From NCBI RefSeq assembly GCF_033439725.1, contig NW_026944393.1, positions 713,114 to 777,113 of the forward strand: 64,000 nt of DNA, in the 5' to 3' direction. The DNA comes from Neurospora tetraspora. Its lineage: Eukaryota; Ascomycota; Sordariomycetes; Sordariales; Sordariaceae. Shown piece by piece: positions 36,237 to 48,125 of the stretch (position 1 is its first letter; every line of letters starts with the position of its first letter). The notes under the pieces were generated by a model. The model ran no database searches, was not told the DNA's origin, and saw nothing but the letters and a program-made list of their open reading frames with translations. Made by a program: the position numbers and the translations under genes.

Positions 36237-37404
36237 ATGTCGAAACTCAGCATTAACGACAAGATCAAGCTAAACAGCGGATATGAGATCCCTCAATTGG
36301 GTTTTGGTGTATGTAATTACTGAGTGAACCATCACACTGAGCCCCTTGTCATCAACGCCTTCATCTGCCCATGCGACTAACGCTTCTGCGCTTTGCAGGT
36401 CTACCAAACGTAAGACGCCCGAGATCAAGCTGTTTGCAAGCCTGCCATCCTAATCCCTCTCCAGTCCCGCAAATGAAGTAGACACAATCGTCCAAGAAGC
36501 CTTCAAAGTCGGCTACCGCCATGTTCGTCCCGGCCCCCTCCCTCCCTCCCTTCCCCTATCCCCTTTCCCCTTTCCCCTTTCCCGTTTTGCTCCCTATCCC
36601 ATTCTACCCTCCCCTCCACCCCCAAGCTAACCTCCTTTCCGTTGGCAGGTCGACTCCGCCTCCGCCTACCGCAACGAAGCCGGCTGCGGCGCCGCTATCC
36701 TCCGCCCCACCATCCCCCGCTCCCAAATCTTCTTCACCTCCAAAGTTGGCCCCAAACACATCTCCTACAACGCAGCAAAACGCATCATCGCCGAATCCCT
36801 CGCCAAAACTGGGCTCGAGTACATCGATCTCATGCTCCTGCATGCTCCCTACGGCGGATCCGTCAACCGGAAGGGCGCCTGGCTTGCCCTCGTCGAAGCT
36901 GTTGAAGAAGGGAAGATCCGGTCCATTGGTGTCTCCAATTACGGTGCCCACCATCTTGACGAATTGGAACAGCACATCAAAGAGCTGGAAGAGGAAAGGG
37001 GCGGGCCCGGCAAGGGAGGAGTGATAAGTGTAGGGCAGTGGGAGGTCCATCCATGGTGTCCCCGCAAGGATATCGTCGAGTGGTGTCGCAAACGCAACGT
37101 TGTCGTTGAAGCGTATGCTCCCATCGTCAGAGGGGAGAGGTTCGGTGAGCCCGGGCTGAAGAGACTCGCGGAGAAGTACGGGAAGACCGAGGCGCAGGTG
37201 CTTGTGAGGTGGAGTCTCCAGAAGGGGTATTTGCCGCTGCCGAAGAGTGTGAGGGCGGAGAGGATCAAGGAGAATGCGGATGTGTATGACTTTGAACTGA
37301 GCGAGGGGGAGGTGAAGGGACTGGAGACGGAGGAGTATAGCCCGGTGTGTTGGGACCCGACGACAAGTGAGTTGGATAACTACAGTGGGCAGGAGGAGGT
37401 TTAA
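36237..37404 (+). CDS. Aldo-keto reductase
   Basis: Four exons, 36237-36308, 36399-36409, 36465-36522 and 36649-37404, encode 298 residues. Exon 2 is only 11 nt; it is required to join LGFG to VYQTP and restores the frame exactly. The catalytic tetrad is present: Asp49 and Tyr54 in VDSASAY, Lys79 in TSKVG, and His112 in LMLLHAP. The IGVSNYGAHH and PLPKSVRAERIKEN segments are the NADPH-binding signatures. The family reduces aldehydes or ketones with NADPH in the cytosol; the substrate is unknown. Intron 3 (126 bp) has a long pure-pyrimidine run of CCCTTTCCC-type units before its branch site GCTAAC. The gene converges on the amidoligase gene, 355 bp downstream. Confidence 0.93.
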
Positions 37405-37759
37405 GGGGATGGAGACCGGCTTACAGACAAGATGGAAGGGGTAGAGGTATGTCCTGCTTTGCTCAAGATGTTGGTTTCTGACTTTAGAGGCACCTAGAGG
37501 TACCTCTTGTGCCTCAATCTCGTGCTCTCTGCTAGAGCGTGACTTCCCGCACCCTCCCTTTTGTCTTCGCGCACCCTATGACTGCTGACATCAAAGCACT
37601 TCGTTTTTAGATGTAAGTTCTGGTCTCCCCAATGTCCTCAACATTGCAACTTCATATATATCATCCTCCAAGGGTTGAATGACCGCCCTGCCTGGGCTGG
37701 CATCACACCCTCGTAGCACACTCGAGAAGACCCTTATCGGCAGGCTTCAAACCCTCGGT
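37405..37759. other. Convergent intergenic region
   Basis: 355 bp between two converging genes; 3' UTR sequence only, with a small inverted patch around GAGGCACCTAGAGGTACCTC near 37491. Confidence 0.5.
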
Positions 37760-38844
37760 TCATCCCAGCATCTTGGCGCCACTCGCCAACAAAGCCCACA
37801 GCTCCTCCCTCGGCCCTCCAGCATCCAACACTTCTCTTCCTCTCTCAACGATTGACCCAACCATCAACGCACCAGCAACAAACGACACCGCAACCTCAAT
37901 CCCCCCCACCGCTTCGTTCGCCGTCAAACTCCCAGGCGGCTGTCTAAACTCGATCGTCCCCCGGACATTTCCGCCCCCAGTCCCCGAGGGAATACCAAAC
38001 CCCGGCTTTTCCCTAGCCACCTGCCCAGCAGTAACACCCAGCAAGCCCGTCAAATCCCACTTGTACACTTTTCCCCTCACGAAGTCTTCCCTTCGGCCAT
38101 TAGCCCTTCCATAAGCAGAATCAGCAGGGAACAGGTTCATCACTTCGATGATCCTAGCTGCAGATCCAGTTGTAGCGGCAGCGTCGATGATCCCCAAGGC
38201 TTCTCCCGTCGACAAGCCTCTCAAGGCGGGGTTTGACCTGTTGCTCTGGCACCAGTATGCAGAACTACCACGGCGGTTTGCAGGGAAGAGGGAGTCCAAA
38301 GCTGGCTCGAAGTAGAGGATGCATTTTGAGAGAGAGGCGAGTTCCGTTGGGGAGAAGGTTGGGACACAGGAGATATGGATGTGGGTTGAGCAGTGCTCGG
38401 AAGGAGTGATAATGAAGTTGGATGAGAGAGTTGAGAAGATCTTGGAGAGTTCTTCAACCCATTGAGAACGAAATGAGGCATCGTAAATGGGGGAGACGAG
38501 TTCGATGCCAACTTTACGGAGGAGTGTCAGTCATGACTGGAAGCCTGGAATTTGAGGAGGGAAAGGGGGGTCTGCAGAGAAGATGTAGGAAAAGACTGAC
38601 AGAGGTTCTTGCCCGGTTGGCTGGGAATGGTGATCTCTTGAGTGATGGACCATTCACGGTAGTTGGAAGGAACGGTTTTGTCGTTGGAATTGTTGACGTG
38701 ATTGGGGATACCGGCTTTGACAAGGCTTTTGCCGAGATCTTCGGCGAGGGAAGTCCATGTGGAGTGCTTTTTACGACTGCCGAGGAGAAGTTCGATTTCG
38801 ACTCCGAAGTGGAAGGTACCTCTATGGGCAGTGCTCATTGTCAC
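37760..38844 (-). CDS. Amidoligase-family protein (glutamine-synthetase-like COOH-NH2 ligase)
   Basis: Two exons, 38844-38601 and 38511-37760, encode 331 residues. The 89-bp intron has donor GTCAGT, branch CTGAC and an unusual AAAG acceptor, restoring N-L-F-G-I-E-L. The N-terminal FHFGVEIELLLGSR is the hallmark beta-strand (GxExE) of the amidoligase_2 family. It is followed by a second strand carrying FGIELVSPI, the HCSTHIHIS motif and, late in the protein, GTIEFRQPPGS, a set of metal and ATP ligands expected in this fold. The family is proposed to form amide bonds between a carboxylate and an amine using ATP; fungal members have no assigned substrate. An alternative start at 38838 removes two residues. 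Confidence 0.8.
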
Positions 38845-40091
38845 TGAAGGAAGGTGCTACGGGGTTTGTGGCTTGGTTTTGGAGTCGTGGCGATTATAAA
38901 TTGCTAATGAAGTCTTTCGGTAGTGACTTCCTTGCCTGTGATAGTTGGGATGCCAATGGTCAACCTTGGATGCCTTAAACGTTCTCGTCATGTTGCTATA
39001 TATCCATGCCACGCTTTTATACGAATTCCATCCGCTCTTTGCATTGACGCCTTTTGTCATCGAGTCCCTTCCTCCCCTCACGTCATCGACAGCTTGCGGG
39101 CGCCTAACATCATCTCATCGTTTGTTTCATAAACAACATCATCTCTAAAACTGATGGCTATGAGGTTGAGGAACATGATACAACTGTCAAAATAGAACTC
39201 TTCCGATGGGGTCGGCGTCTCGCCCATCGAGATAGCGGGAACTGATAGCGAGGCTGTTAGGAGATCAATCTTGGCGAACACGGCGGCCCCCCTTTGTCAG
39301 TCCATGTTTCTTACCAGGAAAAGAGATTCTGAATACTTCGAATTTAGCGAAAGAAATTGGGCGCTTACAAGAAACAGACGATCAGGCCCGATCTGATCAG
39401 TGCCTCGGGAGTTCGTCCCGTCTTGTATCACGGACCCACATTTGATATCAGCCTTGTTATTGACAAGGCTGTAGCTCGAAACAAGCGCCATGTACGGCGG
39501 CTGTTGCAGATCTCAGCAAAACCACGATTCCGAGGGAACGCAGACAACAGCCTCAACGGCTGTGCATAGTACCATGCAGATGACCATGTGATTTACATGA
39601 TGCAAACACGGGCGTCACACAATTCATGACCAAAGGCATGTCTGTGCATTATGTTGTTGCGGCGAACCCGGTGCCCAGTGGTGTTTGTGTTGGGTTCATG
39701 CAAACTTCATCCCGTGGATGTCTGGACATTCGGTGCTACACGCCCGTCTAGGAGGCAAGCGCTGACGAAGTGATAGCAATTTGCTGATCAAATATTCTCC
39801 GATCGGGTCCTGGTCAACCGAGTGTGATGTGATGTTGGTGGCGAAACAGGCGCTGAGGCGACAGGGATTTGTGATTACATCCAAATCTCACCTTGAAATC
39901 CAGCATGTTAAGACAATCATACGAATACCAAGAATGGTTTACAAACATTGGCATCCTGTCCATCTGGGGACCTGGCGCCAGGTACAAGATCATGTCGCCA
40001 GCCATGAGCACGATTGTGTCGAAGTTGGCATTGCATTCTCCGTGCATTCATATGATCAATCTCCACTTGTAGATGTCAACAAAAAGCGTAA
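38845..40091. other. Intergenic region, no supported protein gene
   Basis: About 1.25 kb between the amidoligase start and a tRNA gene. Only short open frames without motifs are present. The amidoligase promoter lies at the left end. Confidence 0.5.
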
Positions 40092-40178
40092 GCCCGTATA
40101 GCTCAGTGGTAGAGCGCTTCACTCGTACTAACCATCTGCGTAATGAAGAGGTCCGCGGTTCAATCCCGCGTGGGGGCA
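40092..40178 (+). tRNA. tRNA-Thr (anticodon CGT) with 15-nt intron
   Basis: The cloverleaf can be drawn: D-arm TAGCTCAGTGGTAGAGC, anticodon stem CTTCA/TGAAG, anticodon CGT at 40124-40126, T-arm CGCGGTTCAATCCCGCG and discriminator A at 40178. A 15-nt intron (40128-40142) sits after position 37, the normal site for eukaryotic tRNA introns. The mature length is 72 nt before CCA. In the acceptor stem (GCCCGTA with TGGGGGC) the fifth pair is G:G and the sixth is a U:G wobble, so the stem is weaker than usual. It decodes ACG. Confidence 0.9.
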
Positions 40179-40884
40179 CACTTTTTTCCTGTTTCATTCT
40201 CCTTTTTTGCCCTTGACATCAGCTTCCTCCCTCTTCTTTCTCGTCCTGCTCTCCGCTTTCTACACCATCCAAACTTCAATATTTTCCAACTTTCTCCTGA
40301 TCCGACCACGGACCAATCCAGATCATCAACCACAAGCGACATACATGCACCATCTGTTGAGCAAGATGCTTTTTCGATCTACACATAGATTCTTACTCGT
40401 GTCTCACATATACATATATCGTGGGTTTCCCCTTCCCTCTCTTTCCTTCTTTCCTTCTTTTCCTTCAATCAACAAGTTCACCACCATTCTTTATCCTCTT
40501 GTGCTCCAATGCGAACACCGACACCAACGCCAGCACCCTGCGCCCCCTTCTGCCACGTCATGGCGAATCCGAGACACCGGCGCATACTCCAATCCTAACA
40601 CCAGCCGAGGTTCGGACTCGGAGACACAATCTCTACCGATCCCTCGTCTGTAACCTTGTGACACAGGCGAGGCGATCACATCCCTCCTCACATCGTCTTC
40701 AGAATTTGTCATCGTCACCGCTGCTGCCGGTACAAGCCGCCAGAACCCAGTTCTCGCGTTTCGACCTGCTGCTCCCCATGCGCATGCGCAGTCGCAGTCC
40801 TTCCAAGGTTCGGGCACTCGTGTTTACATCCACTCCGTTTATTTCGACACCATCCACCTGCTCCTTCCACTTCGAAGTCTGCAG
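40179..40884. other. Intergenic region downstream of tRNA-Thr
   Basis: About 700 bp between the tRNA and the 3' end of the G1 peptidase gene. It starts with a TTTTTT run at 40183, a likely RNA polymerase III terminator. A C/T-rich low-complexity stretch lies at about 40430-40470. A 214-codon plus-strand frame here (40421-41065) overlaps the peptidase 3' exon and is not accepted. Confidence 0.5.
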
Positions 40885-42051
40885 CTACGTTGTGGCAGAT
40901 TGCACCCAGAAATCCCCATTATCATACTCGAACGACACGCACTTATCAGAAGACCAGAAATACATGGTCGCCCCATCAACGCCCTTTGTAGTTCCATTTG
41001 CTGTTGTTGCGGAACAGTCCTCGAACCAGACGTCGGCAAACCTCGAATATGGGACCCTACCATAGCCAACGGCTGAAGGGGCCTCGACGATCCACTCGGC
41101 GTCGACTTGGCCGAGGGGAGTCCCGTTGACGAGGGGTATGTTGTACGAGGTTGACTGGCCGAGGTTGGATATGATGTTGAGAATTGAATTGTTTGGTTAG
41201 CGCTGGACTGGAGTTCGGAAGTGAGAGACGGTAATGAGGCTGAGATAATTCGGAACCCACATCGCTCCTGATGTTGCTGAGGTCGTAGAAACGGTTACTT
41301 CTATCCAGTCGCCATCTTTCACTACGGAAATTGTCAGTTTTCAGTCGAACTATGAGATTGAAGTTGAATCCAGAGAATGAAGTCGTTTGATGGTCCGAAA
41401 GACTTGATCTACTTACCAGGGAATGACGGAATATTGTAAGCCGCGTCAGGAATCCATTCCAGCCAAGCCCAATGACTTTGGACCCCGTCTGTCCCGAGCT
41501 AGATTTGAAAGAGTCGCAAACCATTGGTTAATCTTCAGTCTTCATTCCTAGGACTTCCTGTTTGCGAATCAAGTAGGTAAAACAGAGGACGAAAATACCT
41601 GGCTCGTAACCCCTGCCTGCAACAACGCCCCTCCATATGTCGCTCCATCAATGCCCACCCATGCCGCAACATAGTCAACAGGAGGGGAGCTTACACTGCC
41701 CGGCTGTCTCCCGAGCACCGTAGGGACTTGGAAATAGGCATGCACGCTGGTGACCTTGTTTGCCGAGTTACCGGACTGGACGGCCCCGCACCAGTTGTCG
41801 CTGTAATAGATCGGGTTGGCTAGGCTTTGACGTCTTGCCTTTTGGTTCTGAGGTTGAGTTGGTGCCTCTGTTTTGGATTCAGCAGTTGAGCCTCGGTTGA
41901 GGCGGTGAAGACTTGGATCTTTCCGCTTGAAGACTATATCGGACGGTGGGATGGGTTTGCCGTGAGATGTTCCAGTGACGCTGTAGGTGAGCTCGCCAAA
42001 AGCTCGGCGGAAGGCAATGGCAAGGAGAAGGAGGGCTTGGAGAGACTTCAT
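40885..42051 (-). CDS. Secreted glutamic peptidase, family G1 (eqolisin)
   Basis: A signal peptide (KSLQALLLLAIAFRRAFG) and a propeptide precede the catalytic domain. Exons 42051-41599, 41498-41417 and 41321-41257 are followed by 41154-40885, giving 289 residues. Motifs: NWCGAVQSG, AAWVGIDGATYGGALLQAG (catalytic Gln145), SHWAWLEWIPD and GQVDAEWIVEAP (catalytic Glu220). These fit the aspergilloglutamic peptidase family, acid-active secreted endopeptidases. The third intron is a problem. The conserved segment expected after TSGAM (here ISNLGQS) is open in the right frame but has no AG acceptor before it, so the only in-frame GT-AG pairing (41256 to 41155) skips it. The gene may use a non-canonical acceptor, may lack that loop, or may be damaged. 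Confidence 0.82.
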
Positions 42052-42794
42052 GATGGAGGGCTATGGACCAGTTATGTTGGTCGGCGGTTAGTATGGCTTC
42101 AATGTTGATCTCTTTGCCTAGACTCAAAGCCGTTGATCATCAACTTCAGAAAGGGATTCAAGAAGGGCTTGGCTCAGCTATCTTATAGCCATCAAGATAT
42201 CCAGGTCGTGGGGGCCAGAACTCGGAAAGGCTATGTTGAGGCCTTGAGACTACCCACAGAGTAGTATCAAGAACATGCGGTTGGTGACATGAACTGTGCC
42301 GTCAAGCTGCCGAATATCGAGCTCGAATAGTAACATCGAGTTGGTCCTGTAGATTAAGCTTAACCCTTGCAAACGGGTTCGTATTGGCCACTCCAGTTCC
42401 TGGCTTCCTATTTCAGTAGTTGACCGAGTGTCTCACAGGTTCTCAGCTCGTCATAGTCCAATCGGAAAAGACGCGGAGCAAACGGTAGGCTGACATGGAC
42501 CAAGTATCCAAGTGACCACGGCTCGGCTCGGCTCGTGCTTCACACCATGACCTCTACAGGCCTACTAATGTCTTCACAGTACCTCAAACCATAGATGTCA
42601 GTCATCTTTGTGACCACACATTCATTGCCTGCTGATATACGTTGCAACCAAATTGCATTACCAGTGAACGCCTTTCCTCAAGCCTCCGGGGCTTCTTCTC
42701 CCTATGTTAATACTACAAGACTCCGACAACGCCAGTGCATGCCACGCCCTCAGCTAGCTCGTACATCTGTAAACTATCACATCCAGAAAAATGA
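42052..42794. other. Intergenic region upstream of the G1 peptidase
   Basis: About 740 bp containing the peptidase promoter and the histidine kinase 3' UTR; no gene seen. Short tandem CGGCTCGGCTCG occurs near 42520. Confidence 0.5.
42181..42190 (-). promoter_or_regulatory. Possible TATA box of the G1 peptidase gene
   Basis: On the minus strand this reads GGCTATAAGA, about 130 bp upstream of the start codon. It is the only TATAA-like sequence nearby. Confidence 0.4.
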
Positions 42795-45700
42795 TCAACC
42801 ATCCCCCAAAATCGCCCCCAAATCCTTCATTCTAACCGGCTTTGTCAAAAACAAATCCACCCCGCTCGCCAGCGCATCCTTCTGTATCGTCCCGCTCGTG
42901 ACTCCTGTGAGCGCTACGACTGTTGCGGGCTCCAGGCCCTTGACAGGTTCCCCTTCGGTGCTGTTCTCATCTGTTTCGGTCACACCGTCATCCATGTCAT
43001 CGCCGTTGACTTCCGCCCCCTTCGGTTCCCGCGCCTGCGCCGCTTCCTGATCTGTACCTGCACTCACACCTTCACTCCGATCTTCACCTCCGACAGGCGC
43101 TGGCGCAGGTGTCGGCTCAAGCCCCGCTCCATCGAGAGATGCCCGTCCAACCTTCCTCTGTATGACTCTCTTCCCATCTACAGCTCCGGATCCAACTCCG
43201 ACACCGACTTCGACACCCGCCGGCACTCCAACACCACCACCCATACCTGTACCCAAACTCCCAGCTCTGGCCCTTGCCTCATCCGCCTTGTTCGCTGCAC
43301 TCCCCCTTTTAGTCAGACTTCTTCCCAAACTCCTACTCCTTTGCACAGGGTACTCCCTCTCAAACTCCCTAATCCTCCTCGTCGCTTCCAACCCATCCAT
43401 TACCGGCATGCTGATATCCATCAACACCCACTTATACCTCCCCGGGCTCTCCTTGTAGATCTCCACGGCCTCCAGCCCGTTGCGGGCAGTAGCAAAGGGA
43501 CGATGTGTCTTGCGCATCGCTGAAGCGAGGATGTGAAGGTTGATGGGGTTGTCGTCTACGAGGAGGCAGGCCTTTTCTTCCTGGTTTGTTGAGAAACCGG
43601 CAGAGGAGTTGCGGGGTTGAGAGGGAGAGTTTAGCAGGGATTGGGAGGGGCGCGAAGGTTGGCGAGGGTTAGAAGGGGAGGAAGGTTGGGATGGGGAGGA
43701 GGTTGTGACAATAGGGAAGGTAGATGCCTTGGAGAGGTGACGTGTTTCGAGATGAAGCTCAGCGGGTTGCCCCTCAGTTAGCAAAGGGGAGGTCACCAGG
43801 ATTGATTGCTGGCGCTGGGCTTCGAACGGTTCGAGCAGGTCGGACGGTTTCGGCGCCGGTGACACATCCGGGACGGCCGCGGTGCCTGTCATCGTGTTGT
43901 TCGTGGCGGCGGCAGCAGCAGCCCCAGCGATGCACCCACTTGTAGGGCCAGCATTGCCGATGGTGCTGGTGTTGGCATCACTGGTACTGAAAGGAAGGAT
44001 CGAGTTGATGGTATGCGACATAGGCGACACCTGTTCATCCTCAGGGGAAGCAAAGGCCTCGGTTAAGACCGGTGGTGAGATGATCGAGTCGAACGGCGAC
44101 GGCGACGAGACCTCGGAGACGGAGACGGTAGTGAAGCCGAGGTTCATGTTGTTCACTTTCTCTTTCCCAGTACGGGACCGTGGTGGCAGCGGGGGCCTGG
44201 TGACTGGCATCTTGATGTTCTCTTGCTGTGATGACACGGAAGTCTCTTGGTTCGTGTTCTGCAGCAGCGTCGTTCCAGGGGTAACCGCTTCCTCCATCTC
44301 CCCCCCTCCCACCTTCCCATCCTTCCCCACGGACGTCTGCTGAACCAAAGGCGTTCCAACCGTCCTGTTGATTCTCCGCAGCAAAGGCCTTGTCGCAGCA
44401 GCCGCCGTCGCCTTGCTCGTCGAAAACAAGTTATCCCGGAAATCATCCGCCAGATAAGGCAGGAACCTCGACTTCTTGTTGACGATCTGGAAAACCTCTG
44501 GGTCGGACATCTTCCTCTGCAGAACATCCAGATCGATGCTAGACTCGGATGAGGTTCGTGACTGTAGCTCGTTCTCTGCTTGTCCTCCCATCTCACTAAC
44601 TCTTCCCTTCAGCGGGACGGGATGGCTCTGAAGGCACTTCCTCAGTGTCTTAGCCAGCTTCCTTGGCCCAACCCTGTTGCCACGTCTGTTAGTATCTGCT
44701 CATGACCATAGAAGTTGGGAAAGAAAACTCACGGCTGCCCGATAAACTCCATCACGCTCGCCTCCCCTTTCCCTCCAGCAGCAGCCTCCCCCCTAGCCAG
44801 TGACAAATTCTGCGCAACAACTTCATTCCCGCACACCACCACCAACGGGCCGGCCAACATTCTCGACACGGACCTCCTCCCACCAGTCTTGTCACCAGCT
44901 CCATCATCTGTGCACATACCCAACACAAACCGATCGCTACAGATTGTCATCTGCGCCTCCGCCGGGTTCGTCACCACCCGACATCCAAGCCAATCCCTAC
45001 ACATCCTCTCCATGATCCTCCCCCTCAGTACTTCCCTCCCCTTTGCATCGACCGGCCTACCCCACCCATTGTCATCGGGTTCCCCGTCTCCCAACCCGTC
45101 GAAACCAAGCAAGCAAACCCTTAACCCCCTCAGCGCCTCCCTATGCTCCGCTATATCACTATCCTCACTCCTTGGTTCCGAACTCGAATGCTGAAGCGGT
45201 AGGATCACTCTAACCGCCGTCCCTTCGCCAGGTCGGGAGTCAACGACGACACGCCCACCGAGGGCGTCGACGATCTGTTTCACGATAGAGAGGCCGAGGC
45301 CGGGGCCAGGGGTGAGACTGTCTTCCTTTTGGAAGGGAGAAAAAGCCTTTTCGCGGAGAAAGCGTGGAGTGATTCCCTTGCCCGTGTCCGAGACGGTGAA
45401 TATTACGTTTGAGCGTTTCTTTTCATTCAAGTGCTTGCTGTCCGTTTCGATGCCTGTGTCTTCTGCTTCGTCTTCGAGGTCTGTGGAGGCGAAAGAAGGG
45501 CGAGATTCAGAGGGGATAGGCTGAGCGGTTAGGGTGAGGTTGATGAATCCTTTACGAGTGAACTTCAGGGCGTTGCCGAATAAGTTCATGATGATGCGGC
45601 GCAACGCACCGGGTTGGGCGTAGTAAGACCAGTTGACGGTAGGGTCGATATCCAGATGGATAGCGACGTTGTCATCACCTGGATCGGCACCACGTTGGTT

Positions 45701-48125
45701 GCACCATCGCTGGAAGGAATGGCCCGCATAGAGGGACTCGACGACTTCTTCCAGCATGACGTCGAGGTCTACATCGTAGAAGCGGGTCAAGGTCGGTTGC
45801 TCCCATGGCCAGGGTTTGCTTGCTAGGCTGCCAGATCGCATCCTGGATGTTCCTGGTGGACCGCTGAAATCAGGGTCTTGATCGTGTTCTAGGTCGTCCG
45901 AGTGGAAGGAACCTCGTCGGCCATTGGAGAGTTTGGTGTTCTCCACTAGACTGTTGATTTTGGAATGATCTAGGAGATGGTCGACAGTGTCCAGCAGTGT
46001 CCTGACACAAGCCTCGACGAGGTGGATGAGCTCCGTCTGGGAAGTGCTGAGGTCGGTATCAAGCAACAGCTCAGCAGCACCAAGGATACCGTGCAATGGC
46101 GACAGCATCTCGTGCGAAATGAATCCAAGCATGTCTGACTTGGCCTGGTTGGCAAGCGTCGCATCGATACGGGCCACTTCGGCCATGACATTCTTGCCAA
46201 ACGCGTTGAACAAGCCGAGTTCATTCTGCGGCGCGAGGTTGCGCAACGATTCTCTGGTCCATGCCAGCCCGGCGGCGAACCAGCGCTGCATCTGGGTCCC
46301 CCACAGGGGAAAGAACGATACTGCTCGAGCCTCGGGGAATGCTGCGTGGATGGTATCACACTCACTCTTCCGTGGCTTTCGCATTGATGTGCCATTCTTT
46401 CTCCGTAGCCGGCCACGTCGTTGTCTTTTGGCGGCGGCGTCGATTTCCGAGTCAGAGCAAGGACATGAGGGGCTTGTTGATGAGGGCGGAGACGGCATTG
46501 GTACGGTTTCCGGAGCACTGATGAAGTTGCCTGCAGCGTCGAATTCCCAGATGGTCCCACGTGGATAACGCCGCAGTAGCTTGCGAAGGAAGCTCTCTGA
46601 GAGAACCCGCCAGCTGCGGTGAGGCCCGGGATGCCGTAAGGGACCTGTGGGATCTATCGTTGTCCCGTCGGGTGTCCCTGCTGGTGTCTCAGAGAAGCCG
46701 AGGATGTCACAGGGCCGTTTGTGCGGGTTAACTTCCAAGTCGATTCCAGTATTCGCAACACCATTGACCTTGTTGGAGTCGGTGCTTGCTGCTCTGGTTG
46801 GTACATCTGATGTAGTTTTTGTATCACTGTCCTGCCAGTAATGGAAAGGGCTCGTGTTGGCATCCAGGAAGATTACCCCGGCTGCATCCATAGATTCTCG
46901 AATAATGTTTGATGCCTTTGCGAAACTCTTCTTGATCTCAGACAACCGGACGTCGGCACCCAGGGTTCCCTGGGTTGGCGTATCCGATGGTATTGGTTTA
47001 TCACTGCTGTGGGTGTCACCCGCCATCAACCGTGAGTCCAATGTTGTGTGGTCTGGAAGGGAGAGCTTTCTGATATGGTTAGCCTCATACTCGCCGCTGC
47101 TCAGTGTTCCATCCATGGCATTTTCAGATACTCTGATATGTGTCTGCGGAGCTGTTGAGCCGTTGCTGTGCGGGAAGTGAGGTGCGCAATGGCGATCAAA
47201 TGGATATGTGTCCCATGTATCCCGCCGGCACGGGTCCACGGTGTCTCTTTCTGCATGATACTCCGATAGGCTGGAAATGTCGTCCCTTCCCTCCGAATAG
47301 CTCACCACTCCCCTCAGGATACGCTCGGTCTGGAGTAATACCGCTTGCTTCCTGTGGGCCTCCAACTGGCGCGAGATTGTCCGAGATAGATCTTTCATAA
47401 AGTCGATATCAACTTCGTCGAGCTTTTGCCGCGGACTTGTGTCAAAAACCGAGAACAAGCCTATGACGATACCGGAGGGCGAGCAGATGGGGACGCCTGC
47501 GTAGAACCGAGGATAGGGTTCCTGTCCAATGAGGGATTGGATGTGATCGAACCGCTGGTCAGCCAGCAGGTCGGGTATCACGAAGACGATGAGGTCCTCG
47601 GGATGCCGTCTCTGCTCACGGATGACATTTTCACAAATAATCTCGCTTCTGGATATGTCGCGTCCGCGCAAAAAGAGAGGGGTGACTTCATCACGGGCGT
47701 AGGGTCGAAGCGGCAGTGTTGGTGTTGCTTCGGCAGCAATGTGTTGTAGATCGTGATCAAAGAGAGATAGGACCCCTCGTTGCGCCGACAGTTGGAGGAC
47801 ACCGAGCTGGGCAAGTGCCGTTAGGACGGTATCGGATGATGCCCGGAGGCTTTTGCTCGGGGATGTATGGGCCGGGTCGGGCACGGCACGGCTATCCCGG
47901 ACTGTCGACAGGAATCTGTAGAGAATGTTAGCAACATCACAATATCAAGGCTGGGGAGAATGTCCGACCGCGATGATGCGTCTGATCCCCCAGAAACCCC
48001 AGGTACGGGTGGTACACAGCTTGGTGGACGCTATGGCGGAGAAGGACTGGAGAGATGGGTCCTGTCAGAACCGGTACGTACCTGAAGGTCTCCCATTCAC
48101 GAGCTCTTTCAGATACATTCCGCAT
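42795..48125 (-). CDS. Hybrid histidine kinase with GAF domain and C-terminal receiver
   Basis: Three exons, 48125-48082, 47915-44733 and 44673-42795, encode 1701 residues. Introns are 166 and 59 bp (donors GTACGT and GTGAGT; acceptors TACAG and AACAG). The short first exon supplies the N-terminus, beginning MRNVSERAREWETFR. A GAF-like domain spans about 50-210 (RFYAGVPICSPSGIVIGLFS). The HisKA H-box is SHEMLSPLHG with phospho-acceptor His616. HATPase motifs are NLFGNALKF, VSDTGKGI and GPGLGLSIVK. The receiver begins ACLLVDDNPIN; its phospho-acceptor is Asp1495 (VLMDISMP), with Thr1665 (VVALTG) and Lys (FLTKP) following. About 140 extra, low-complexity residues interrupt the receiver between Asp1495 and Thr1665. 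It would feed a histidine phosphotransfer protein and response regulators; the signal is unknown. Confidence 0.93.

Noticed and set aside
40421-41065. 214-codon plus-strand frame
   Set aside because: Overlaps the 3' exon of the G1 peptidase on the other strand and begins in a C/T-rich simple sequence.
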